From Lasiodiplodia sp. COLG20 (lineage: Eukaryota > Ascomycota > Dothideomycetes > Botryosphaeriales > Botryosphaeriaceae), in assembly GCA_009801085.1 (NCBI GenBank), contig VNWV01000002.1, positions 2,852,001 through 2,916,000 of the forward strand: a stretch of 64,000 nt of DNA, read 5' to 3'. Of this stretch, positions 41,867 through 51,858 are shown in pieces. The notes under the pieces are model-generated. The model was not told where the DNA came from. It did not search any database and worked only from the letters and a program-made list of their open reading frames with translations. Numbering within the stretch: the first letter of the stretch is position 1; every line of letters starts with the position of its first letter. The position numbers and the translations under genes were made by a program.

Positions 41867-42457
41867 AGAAAGATACGCTCATTGCCGCTGCACAGTTTAG
41901 ACGAGACTTTATGGCATAATGGATGGCTCAGAAGAGTGGGAAGTAGGTGAAGTGGTCATGGCTCGTCCTCTGCCCTCGAAGACAGGATGAGCCTTGTGTG
42001 TATGATGGTGGCAATATGGTTCTTGGTTCTCAGTATTCCGAACTATGTGGGCCAAAAATAGAAAGCGCTTCTCCGGCTGCGCTAATGAAATGACAGCAAA
42101 TAATCGACGATCATACCTTGGATCATGCGGGAGTTGAGGTCGATGATGTCGCGGTGAAAAGGGTTTCTTCCTCGGAGTCCTATCAGTAATTGACAAGGAG
42201 AACCGCCCGTTTTAATATCAGCCATAAGCATCAATGGATACACAACTTTTCGTTCACATGGTAGCGAACGGAAGGATGTAGGCGAGCGAAACCGAGAGGC
42301 TATTTCTAAAGATAAGCTAACGGACAGTCCTCAATTTTGATGCAAACCAATCATTCCCCGATCCTTTACGATTCATCCCGCTACATCCTCCTCGTACGGC
42401 CGACGTATCCGCAGGGCCGATAACTCGTCCCACTCAAGCCTCTCCCGCATGGATGCC
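41867..42457. other. Intergenic downstream of rpn9
   Basis: About 590 bp; no feature recognised. Confidence 0.4.
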
Positions 42458-42799
42458 TCAAAAGGCGAGTCGACATAAAAGAGAGGGAGTAGATCGGGCC
42501 CATTGTTGTTCGTACCTATTTGCTCTACTCAGCCTAGCCTTGATCATGGGCCACCGGCACTTCATACCATGGATGTTGTCAAAGATTGGAAAGCCAAAAG
42601 GTCGACTGAAGAAGCTTCTTACGTTCCGACGGATTATGTAGGTGATACATGGGATAACCATCATGAGAACGACGGCCACGAGCGATAAAATGGCCTCGTT
42701 TGACCATGGCAATGATGTGCTGCCACTCTCCGCTTGTTGTGTGGTAGACACTGAAGGGTAAGCATATTGCTTTTACTCTACAGCTGCATAGAACTTACT
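42458..42799 (-). CDS. Small single-pass membrane protein, start codon possibly split by an intron (97 aa)
   Basis: The main frame (42458-42750) has no ATG at its beginning. Upstream is a good 48-bp intron (GTAAGT donor at 42798, CTTCAG acceptor at 42751), and splicing joins A (42799) to TG, creating ATG for a 97-residue protein that begins MSTTQQAESGSTSLPWSNEA. One hydrophobic helix (ILSLVAVVLMMVIPCITYII) is followed by RRNVRSFF and a basic tail. The architecture resembles the candidate at 6061-6267. No family was named. The frame may be spurious, or translation may start elsewhere in an upstream exon. Confidence 0.35.
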
Positions 42800-44280
42800 G
42801 TGGTATGCTAGAAGGCCCAGAATTTGTAGAGAAAGCTGTGAAATCCGTAAATAGCTAATCCGGCGTCAGTATGTGCGTGTAAAGACTGGAGGATCAGGTC
42901 GAAGCATAAGCTGAATTTATATGCCGGCTACTAGCTTGGCGAGCCGCAGAAAAGGGCCCGTTGACACACCCATCAGATGCGTGGCATACAAGACATAGAG
43001 TTTCCTGACTGTCAAGTTGTGGTTTGATAATGGGGCTCTCCAGATGACGCCAAATGGGCAGCGAGCAGCCACGCCGACCTCTCCGATCAAAGGCTCGATC
43101 GCCATCCGCCCTCCCACGCACACCCAATCAGCAGCCCCACCCCCCCACACCTATTCGAGCGGCGCGCAGCACGGCACGCCTCTTCCAGCCCGCACGCCGC
43201 CGCGACCCTCCCACCCGCACGCCTCCTCCAACCCGCACGCCGCGGCAACCCTCCCCGGCCGAAGCAGCGAACGTTTGGTGTCGTCGGAATAGCTGCCTTA
43301 TTGCTCGATTCCACCGGTGTGGCCCTTGTAAGCCCCTCCTGCGAGCACTAGGGATGCAGCATGCAAGCCTTTTCGACGAACCGCCCGCTGTTAGAAAGCA
43401 AGCCGCGCAAAAGCAGGCAAACTTCCAGAAGGTACCAAGCAAAGAACAGCCTAGCCATTAAAATACTGGCAACTGAATACAATCACCATGCGATCAAGTC
43501 TAACTTCTGCCCAATGTCTGAAGCCCTTGCAGCAGGTATGGGGTAGCAGTGATACCCAATTATTTGAGGGCCCGCTCGCCGGCCACATGCGAGCAAGGAC
43601 GACGACATGCGGTAGACTCACGTCAGACGCTCTGGCGGACAGCCGACACATGTCCTAGCAGGCATCAGACGACCGGAATGCCACATTGGTGTGGCTCGGT
43701 GGTTTTACCCTGCATCTGTACGAAGCTTTGATCTTCCGGATGCAAGAGATAGTGTGGGCACCAATGACACCTATTTCCAGCCAGCGGCTCAGTTCTGCGC
43801 TGGCTGCGACCCGCCGGCCTCTAGCTAGGTTCATCAAGCATAGCGATTCTTCCCAGCTGAAGAAATATCCCGGGCATCAGTGTATAACAAGAATGCCTCG
43901 ACGACAGCTTCCACTGGCCAGGGAAGTCTAGTGCAAGATGATCGCAAAAGATTATTTACTCTGAAACTTACAGTATTGCAGCATTTTCAACTTCCAGCCT
44001 CGCACAGGCCTGAGCTTCGGCGTTGAGGCCGCAGTGGGAAATGAAGTAACATCTTCAACAAGGTTAGTACTGAGTCTCGAGCCATCGCGAGTATTCAGGG
44101 TGCTTCTGCAGCATCCAGGGCCAGACAAGAGTGTTGTCGAGTTAGAACGGTGAGATCTCGTACAGCTTAGGCATCCTCACAGATGAAATTATCGCGTTGG
44201 GTTGATGGTGCCTGGCTAGAGCTGCTTACAGGTAAGTATTGCAGCCGACAGTCAGTGTGAATTTATTTTCCGCTTATAGC

Positions 44281-44465
44281 ATGCGTAGTTGAAGCTATCA
44301 TATGGATGTCAGTGTGGAATTATAAATTCACGTCCGGGCGATGGCTTCAACTATCCACGTTCTTTTTTATCAAAAAAAAAAAAAAAAAAAAAAAACGGGG
44401 CAGATTTACGCTATGTTCTAGAGTCCTGCTATTCTTTGCGCTAGCCATCGACTACAGCATCCCTC
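44281..44465 (+). mobile_element. Hairpin repeat element, copy C (hairpin, poly-A and tail)
   Basis: Left arm 44283-44309 (GTAGTTGAAGCTATCATATG...) pairs with right arm 44327-44359 (ending GGCTTCAACTATCCACG in plus orientation). Then come TTCTTTTTTATC, 24 A residues (44372-44395) and a tail (TTACGCTATGTTCTAGAGTC, then CCTGCTATTCTTTGCGCTAG) shared with copies B and D. This is the clearest full-length copy, about 180 bp, with no coding capacity. Confidence 0.75.
44372..44395 (+). repeat. Poly-A tract (24 A)
   Basis: Uninterrupted A run inside hairpin element copy C, between hairpin and tail. The A-rich stretch is also present but interrupted in copy B. Confidence 0.9.
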
Positions 44466-45025
44466 TGTATGGATCACGTTGCAGACAAAGAAGACCGAGT
44501 GGGAAATGCTGGGAATTGGCGGTTGCCTCATCAGCGCAGAGCTAAGCAGTTTTCGGGCATGTGAAAGGCCGGAAAAACACGATCGCTTATTAGGCAGATA
44601 AATCGACGCCGCCACGGCAGTTTGCCAAGAATTTGGGAATTGCGACCGCGCAATCGAGGTCGAGTGTTGAGGGGGATAACGTAGAGATGAGGTTATGAAG
44701 TGCTGAGGAGGCCGGGGTACAGAGAGAACGGGGCAGAAGGAGGCTTTGCGGTGTGGGGATAGCAGGGATGGTGGCGTGCGGAATGATGGCATTTGAGCGA
44801 ATCGCGATGACGCACGGCCCGCCCAAGCTAAGCTCCCTTGTGCTGCATACAACTGACGTCAGTCGCGATCTGTATACATCTACTGCCTCTTCCCCCTCCC
44901 ATTCTTTCTAATTCCTCAACCGACTGCTGCTCTCATCTCACTACCTCGCTCTTCATCCAGGAATAAGCTCTTCTTTGCGAATTCTCTACCTACCTTTCAT
45001 ACACGACACACTCCAAGCTTCCACA

Positions 45026-45448
45026 ATGCTTCGCGCCACCGTTGCCCGCAACGCCCGCCTCTTCACCACCTCGGCTCGTTTCCAGAAGAGCACCGTCGAC
45101 AGTGTCAAGGACGCCGCGAAGAAGGTCGACAGGACCGTTTCCAATGCAGCCGTGAAGGGCATTGAGAAGGGCGGTACGTCATCAACACATCATTACATGC
45201 CACCTTAGCTTGGAGCAGGTCTATGCGGCCAATGCATTGAATTCTCGAGCTGATCTTGTTTCTTGCATGCAGAGGAAGCCGCCGGCAAGGTCAAGGACGC
45301 TACCGGCGTTGGCAAGCAGAAGGCAGACGGCCTCGCCTCCGAGGCAAAGGGCAAGGCACACGAGGTGGCCGGCGAGGCCAAGGGCAAGGCTAATGAGCTC
45401 AGCGGCAAGGCGAAGGGTGCAGCTGAGGAGGCGAAGGGCAAGTTGTAA
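45026..45448 (+). CDS. Mitochondrial LEA-like/amphipathic repeat protein (107 aa)
   Basis: Two exons, 45026-45173 and 45273-45448, around a 99-bp phase-1 intron (GTACGT...ATGCAG); 107 residues. The N-terminus (MLRATVARNARLFTTSARFQ) is a typical cleavable presequence. The rest is a run of Lys/Ala/Glu/Gly-rich 11-residue-like repeats (KVKDATGVGKQKADGLASEA, KGKAHEVAGEAKGKANELSG), the pattern of group 3 LEA proteins and of CsbD-like stress proteins. Such chains are disordered in water and become helical on drying or at membranes. A protective role in the matrix under desiccation or stress is inferred from family behaviour. Confidence 0.82.
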
Positions 45449-46267
45449 AGCAATTCACATCACGACGAGGAGATGAGTTCACCTGGGGGAAAAGTATGGC
45501 ATACCTCTTAATGATCGACACAATTGTAATCAATTCACTCGAAATTCTTTGATTCAGATTCCATGTTCGATTTGCTCTCGGTCTTTGCTTTGTCTCAAGG
45601 GCAGATAAGCTGGCATAGGAAGGCGAGGGTACATTCGTCACGGGCTTCTGAGTTAGCGTGCAACTTCTATTTTAAAGGTACCGCATGTTCGTGTACTGTA
45701 TCTTCTGCATTATCAAGGAAACTGAATTGTTAAACGAGTATGGTATTAACAAGCCATTGAGCACGTGAAGTTAAACCACTCTATTATTGAGAAGTGTAAC
45801 GAATGTAGCAAAGGAAAAGAGAGATTCACTAGTTTCGAAGTGCTTTCGGTGTGCTTTAAACCTTACATTCGAGGGGCCTTTTAATATTTGTTGAGCGTGG
45901 AGATGCTTAAGGTCTTCGTAAATGTCAAGATCTGGGGCAGCTGCTTATTGCCAATCAATCTAGCCGGCTTAGCTAGAAAAGCAAAATAATCGGTTGCTTG
46001 TGCAAGAAAACCATATCTGGCGAATTTCTACCTTTGAGCAACGCGGGGTTGCGCCATCAGAAGTCGTTGCCGGCGCGTCGGTCGGCTTGAGCTTCACCCG
46101 ACGACTTTGCGTGAACGTGTCCGATTGACGTCCGGGAGCTGCGCACGAGCTGCGCAACACACCTCCACCACCGACAGCCCGCTGTGCTCTCCCCCACCTT
46201 CCTCTGCCCATGCAGATGGATATCTCGCGCTACCAAGTCTTGCTTTGATTTGCACAGGCTCGCCATC
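45449..46267. other. Intergenic between LEA-like gene and hrd1
   Basis: About 820 bp. A/T-rich first half, GC-rich near the hrd1 start. No feature recognised. Confidence 0.4.
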
Positions 46268-49081
46268 ATGCGGATCGCCGCCTACGTTGGGGTAAGCTGC
46301 ACCGCTATAGCTCTCGCCGCCGCGCTCCGCAATGCGCTGATGTGCTGATCTTGTCGCAACAGACCTCCGTGGCCCTGGCAGCCTCGGTGCTGCTGCGCGC
46401 CGCATACGAAAGGCCCAATTTCTACTCCGCATGCGTCTATCTCTCACAATCAAATGCCTGTCTTATGGTGCGCCGCTCCCGAGCTTCCGAACCCGCCTCG
46501 TCGTGTCCTAATGCCTGTGGTAGATCCTCACGAATCTCGTACTCCTCCTTACAGCTTCCTTTATGTACGCCCTCCAGCGCCTTCTCTACGGCCCGCTCCG
46601 CCCCATGGAAGTCGAGCGCCTCTACGAACACGCCTGGTTCGCCATCACCGAGACACTGCTGGCTATGACCATCTTCCGTGACGATGTGGGCGTGCGGTTC
46701 TTTGTCATGTTTGTCAGCCTCATTGCTGGCAAGATTTGGCAGTGGATTGGTGCTGGCCGGGTTGAATTTGTTGAGCAACAACCTCCGACCTCCAACGAGA
46801 TCTTCTTCCACTCCCGCCTGGCGTCTTCGCTGCTGCTGTCGATTGTATACGACATGGTGATGCTCGGATACTGCGTGAACACCGTCCTGCGGCAGGCACG
46901 ACCCAACATGATCGTCATGTTCGGTTTCGAGTACGCTCTGCTGCTCATTGAGTCCTTCGCTACCTTCTTCCGGCATATCCTGTGCCTCGTTGATCTAACG
47001 GTCCAATCCAAGCAGACAGAGGCCAAGAGGCAGGAGATGTTGGAGGAGAGGAGAGCTGAGAGACAGCATCAGCGGGAGGCCGCCGGCGAAGGCGTGCTTA
47101 CAGAGGCGGAGCTGGCTGCTGAAGACATCGAGGTTGACGACAACGAGATCGACGTGCCTGGGTGGGAGGGCAAGGGCCGCTGGGTCTTTTACTTGGACCT
47201 CGCAAAGGACTTTGCTAAGTTGACCATTTACATGGCATTCTTCGTCATCCTCATGACCTTCCACGGCCTGCCTATTCATATCATGAGAGATGTTCTCTTG
47301 ACATTCCGCTCGTTCCACAAGCGCATCTACGACTTCTTGCGTTACCGCAACGCTACACGGGACATGAACTCTCGCTATCCTGACGCTACGACCGAGGACC
47401 TTGGGGAGAACAACATCTGCATCATATGCCGCGAGGAGATGCGTCCATGGACAACACCGGAGCAAGCCCAACCTCCCGCTGGCGGCGCTCCGCCAGCACC
47501 GACTCCGCAGCGTCCCATCGACGAGCGTCACCGGGCGAAGAAGCTACCCTGTGGTCATTGTCTCCACATCAGTTGTTTGCGCAGCTGGCTCGAACGCCAA
47601 CAGGCTTGCCCCACTTGTCGCCAGCCGGTACTAGTTGAAGAGACCCGGCAACGTCAACAGGCCAACCGAGCCAACCCAGCCGTCAATGCTGGTGCACAAC
47701 CCGGACTTCAGCAAGGTGCTCAAAACGGCATACCGCAAGACGGAAATGCTCAGCAGCCAGCACTGCCCCGCATGCGCCAGATTCAATTTGGCCCGTTCCG
47801 CATTGGATACGGTGTCCGCGCAGTGAACCTGAATAATGCACAGGCAGAAAATCCGCTCGCCCAGATACTGGAACAAGGACGACAACAACAAGAGCAGCTC
47901 CATCAGCAGCAACAGCAGCGCGGAGGCCAGAGCGACCGCTCGGCCCGTGCACTCCTGCGTGAAGCGACGGCAGATCCACTCCGGGCGAATTCCGTGGTCG
48001 CGCAAACCATGTGGTTGGACCAGCTGGAACGCCGCCTGGTGAGCGAGATACAGGCTCTGAATGTGGCACAACATCAACTGCATCTTGTCCGAGCACTGCA
48101 GGCAGAGTATATGCGTCTCCGTCGTGTAGCAGCAGCTGCTGCTGTCGGTGGTGCTCAGCCAGTGCAAGATGCCCAGTCCCCGCTTGCGAACATGTTTGCC
48201 GGTCTGAACACTGACGGCTTCAACCTCAACGCGCCGTTAGCGCACGACTTGAACCAGCCACGACTTTTCAACCCCAGCGCAGATCAGCCTGTCCTAGAAG
48301 CACACGACCCCAATCTTCCGCAAGGCTTAACTCTACCACCGGGATGGACTTTGTTGCCGCTTCATAGGGCTGATGCTACTCCGGGCCAAGATTCAGGGAG
48401 TCAAGGGCCGAATCATGCTTCTACTCCTCGCTCAACAGCACAGTCTGCTACAGATGCTGCGGCTTCTCTCCAAACCTGGAACGACACCATGACTCGAACA
48501 CTTGAAGAGGCTCGAAACCGCAACTACACACCCTCAGACTCTTCAGCCCAGGCACCTCCAACCACCACGACCACTAATGGAACTGGTATGTAAACCATTT
48601 TGAGTAAGCTTGACAGCAGTGCTAATACGACCCAGAAACTGCTCCTCCGGGGTTTCGCGAGATTCCTATCAGTCCCAACGACCCTGGTGCGACTGTGCAG
48701 ACTACCCTTGGCCCTCAGAGGTTTCCAACCAACATAGCCAACCAACTCCTCGCTCAGCATGGCAACGAACCCGTTCCTATCGGTTCTGCCGCTCACGTTC
48801 CTACATCTTCTGGACCGGCAAATTCTGGTGGCTCGAACACCTTGTCTTCCTCAGCTCATTCATCACATCCGGTTGCCACTGGACCTTCAGAAGTATCGAC
48901 CGACACAGTGCCTACAGCTGGTTCTGAAGAAAGCTCTGCCAAGGCACAGAGACCCAATACTACTGATGCCCACGATTCTGCTGTTCAGGGTGAAGGAGCC
49001 AGCAGCTCCACCCACGCTGACGAGCAACAAGCTCCATCTCTGCAGCCGACTGTTGAAGATGGAGAGGATGATGAAAATTAG
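46268..49081 (+). CDS. hrd1: ERAD RING E3 ubiquitin ligase Hrd1/synoviolin (878 aa)
   Basis: Four exons, 46268-46291 (24 nt), 46363-46467, 46524-48585 and 48636-49081; 878 residues. The N-terminal half is a multi-span membrane domain beginning [20 protein letters not shown] and containing [20 protein letters not shown] and [20 protein letters not shown]. An RING-H2 finger follows (CIICREEM near 342, then [20 protein letters not shown] and PTCRQPV), with a Pro-rich insertion between the first and second cysteine pairs. The tail is long, Gln-rich and disordered. Hrd1 sits in the ER membrane and ubiquitinates misfolded proteins for retrotranslocation. The second intron has a GTGCGC donor. The final exon is found only by splicing out a 50-bp intron (GTATGT...CCCAG). 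Confidence 0.92.
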
Positions 49082-50310
49082 GCCATCCTTTTCGAGTTGG
49101 ATGACATAGAGGAGCGAGCGGCGAGTAGACCCTTACAAAAATCGTTGCAGCTTTTAGCGCACCTTGCTTTTCTGAAACCCCGGTTTACTCTCGATTCAGC
49201 ATGATCTTCGCTAGGCCGAAGTCGAGGGCAAAGGCTTCTCTGTAATTATACCCTTTATTTGCATAGCGATGGCGCAGCAGGAATAAACACGATGGACGTG
49301 ACTTCTCCCTCTCACCGCCCGATTGAATCCCTCTGATGCTGCCAGATAGTGCTGCCCGTTGAAGTATTAGTGACGCATTGCCCATACTAGAGTGACGCAG
49401 TTTGCATGCCATCAGGCTCATCGTTAATAGTGGACCGAGTTGACCTGAGGTAGCGACTTCCATAGGTAGGGCTAGACTACGTAGGCCGGATTTTCGCCGA
49501 CCTAGCCAATGAACTAGTCTGAATCCCGGCTAAAAAGTGGGAAGTCGGCACGGACGAGGAGCAAAAAAGAAAATTCGAAACTCGCGCAGCGAGCTCAAAA
49601 CGAGAATCGACCACACGAGGTGGTGTTCCGTTTTAGTTCCAAAGATTCTTAAATGGCGTTTAGTGGCAGCTACACGGTCACTTCTGGTAAAAGGCAAGAA
49701 ATGAATTCATTATAGCTTACCACGCCAATGAATCGGAATTGCAGACTGTGTTTATATACCCACCCATAAATCCATCCCATCGCCCCGCTCCGGAGCATGG
49801 ATGACCAACTGCATGCGCCACCCGACCACGGTCATAAACAACATTCGCAATAGCAGGAACAATTCGCAGAGTGAAGGAAACTTGGTTTCACGACCGATTC
49901 CAGTTGCCACCCCCAACAATCAACAGCAGTCACTTGTAACCATCGTGCAGCAGATCTAGAGAGGAGTTCTACAGCCAATGGCTGGCGCGAAGAATAGCAG
50001 GGCCCTAGAATATAGCGTAAGTCAGCTCTTTCTTCTTTTAATGAAAAAGAACATTTATGGATTAAATTATACATTCACATCCGGACGATAGGTTCAACTA
50101 CTCATGGTATGAGCGTAAAATTCACACTAACCATCGGCTGCACTACCTTCCTGTACCGCTTCAAGTCACCTCGAGATATTCAGTAGCTCATTAAAACATG
50201 TTTCATTTCCTTGACCCTGGTTCCTACTGTGGCTCAGCAGTAGGTCTAATATCTACCCCTGTGAAAAGCTAACCTACTTTCTCCCTCCTGCCCTGATGTC
50301 ATCTCCACGC
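49082..50310. other. Convergent region between hrd1 and pup1, with hairpin copy D
   Basis: About 1.2 kb. Apart from hairpin copy D nothing was recognised. Confidence 0.45.
49965..50106 (-). mobile_element. Hairpin repeat element, copy D (truncated, minus orientation)
   Basis: The arm at 50071-50106 is the reverse complement of the TAGTTGAAC...TCCGGATGTGAATGT arm. To its left, 49965-50058 is the reverse complement of the tail seen in copy C (for example CCTAGAATATAGCGTAAGTC against TTACGCTATGTTCTAGAGTC). The second arm and the poly-A are missing or reduced, so this copy is degraded. Confidence 0.62.
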
Positions 50311-51200
50311 TTATGCGTCGACATCCATCCTCTCCGCAGTCTGCTCACCCTCTGCGAGCTCATGTACAGTCACGTACTTGCTGATGTCCTCCTTCTTGAT
50401 GATCTTCTCGTTGAGCACAGCGGTGGTACCGCGGGGGAAGCGGTAGTTGCGCTGCTTCTGCTCACGTTGGTTGGGTTGGATGTAGTTCCGCATGACGGTG
50501 GTCTTGTCCTCGGTGATGACGGCGACGTCGACGTTGCTACCGGATCCCAGATCGTTGAAGATACCAGCCAGGATGGCGTCGGAGCACAGCTTGACGGCCT
50601 GGTCGCGGTTGAGCGACGGTTGCCACTGCGTTTCGAAGACGGACATGGCGGCCAGCGAACCCGAGCCCATGGTCACGTAGGGAAGCTTGTCGGTCGAGCC
50701 GTGGGCGTGGACGGTGAAGAGGTGGGCGCCGGTCGGGTCGACACCAGCGACAACGAGGTAGGCGCCGATGTGGCCCTGGTACCGGAACAGGTGCTGCTTG
50801 AGCATCGTCATGCACGTCACGACACGCGGCTTGCGGCCCGTCGACAGCGCGTGCAGCTCCAGGTTCGACGACATCAGCGCCGTGGTGAACTCCGTGTCAG
50901 CCGCCGTGCCGGCACCTGCGCACCAGATCTGCGGGGCGATGTAGTGCAGCTTCTCGCAGTTCTGCAGTCCGTCGAGTTAGCCGTGCCTCCTCCGGTGTCT
51001 CCCTGCGATGAAGCTCTCCAACGCACCTTGTCAGCTACTATGGGGCCGCTGGTAGCTCTGGTATCGGCAGCGATGACGACGCCGCCATCGAACAGGCATC
51101 CGACAATGGTGGTACCGGTGCTAGTCGCCTTGGGAAGCGGAACGCCCTGTGCGTGCAGCGCCGCATTGCGGTTGTAATTCGAGAAGTCGAAGCCCGGCAT
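50311..51200 (-). CDS. pup1: 20S proteasome subunit beta-2 (Pup1/PSMB7), 274 aa
   Basis: Two exons, 51027-51200 and 50311-50961, around a 65-bp phase-0 intron (GTGCGT...CTGCAG); 274 residues. The propeptide ([29 protein letters not shown]) ends before [11 protein letters not shown], so autolysis at Gly-Thr exposes the catalytic N-terminal threonine. Further features are [20 protein letters not shown] with the active-site Asp and Lys, [17 protein letters not shown] and the C-terminal TTAVLNEKI arm that wraps around beta-3. This subunit provides the trypsin-like activity of the proteasome. It is divergent from nup159 with 658 bp between starts. Confidence 0.94.
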
Positions 51201-51858
51201 TGTGGTGGCAGATGTGGGTGGTGGGTGTGGTGGCAGTTACGGTTAGCCCGGCGGCGTGAGGTCGAAAGGTTTGCGTCGAGAATGTTCGTGCGATGCACGG
51301 AAGCTGGTGAGGTGGTAGACAGTTGTTGGAGATGGTGGTGGTTATGCTGGCAGGTCTGAGCTCCAGGCAGACGTCCGAACAACTTTTGGCCGCGTCTTCT
51401 ACGACCTCTGCGGGTCAAGCGTGGGCGAGTGGCCCAAAATTGAAACACGTGGCCGCGAAAGCTCGAAATATGTGGCCGCTTCACGTAACCGTGGTCCGAG
51501 CTTCTGAGGCAACAGGCAACGCGCCGACCGACGCAGGCAGGCGGGCCGAGCGCTTCACTTCACCGCGCCGCGTCCATCCAGCCCGCCGATGCACCACAAC
51601 AGCTTCTAATCCCCGCTTCGCCCAGGAGTGCCAGCTCCTTCCACAACTCCGCCGCCTGAGCTCCTCCTCGCCCGAGCCTGCCCAGGCTCCCGCGATTGCG
51701 CGCCCTTTTCTTCTCCACCGCGAGCTTGTTCTCTCGTTTTCCTTGTCCTCCCAAAACATTGCGCCGTCGCGAAAAGCGCATTCTGAGCGCGCCGAAACGG
51801 ACTCCACCTCGTCCAATCCGCCTACGCGTGGAAGGCGACTCTGATACCCCCGAGCAAA
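51201..51858. promoter_or_regulatory. Divergent promoter between pup1 and nup159
   Basis: A 658-bp shared promoter. Two GGTGGCAG octamers (51204-51211 and 51229-51236) next to the pup1 start partly match the yeast proteasome control element GGTGGCAAA but lack its A-rich end. CT-rich DNA precedes nup159. Confidence 0.4.

Larger units (their letters stand above)
42800..45025. other. Gene-poor region with hairpin element copy C
   Basis: About 2.2 kb in which I see no gene. It holds a His/Pro/Arg-coding low-complexity patch (43080-43270), hairpin copy C with a 24-base A run, and the promoter of the LEA-like gene. Confidence 0.45.

Noticed and set aside
51204..51236. Two GGTGGCAG octamers near pup1 as proteasome-control elements
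   Set aside because: They lack the A-rich end of GGTGGCAAA, overlap the probable 5' leader, and no equivalent was seen upstream of rpn9.
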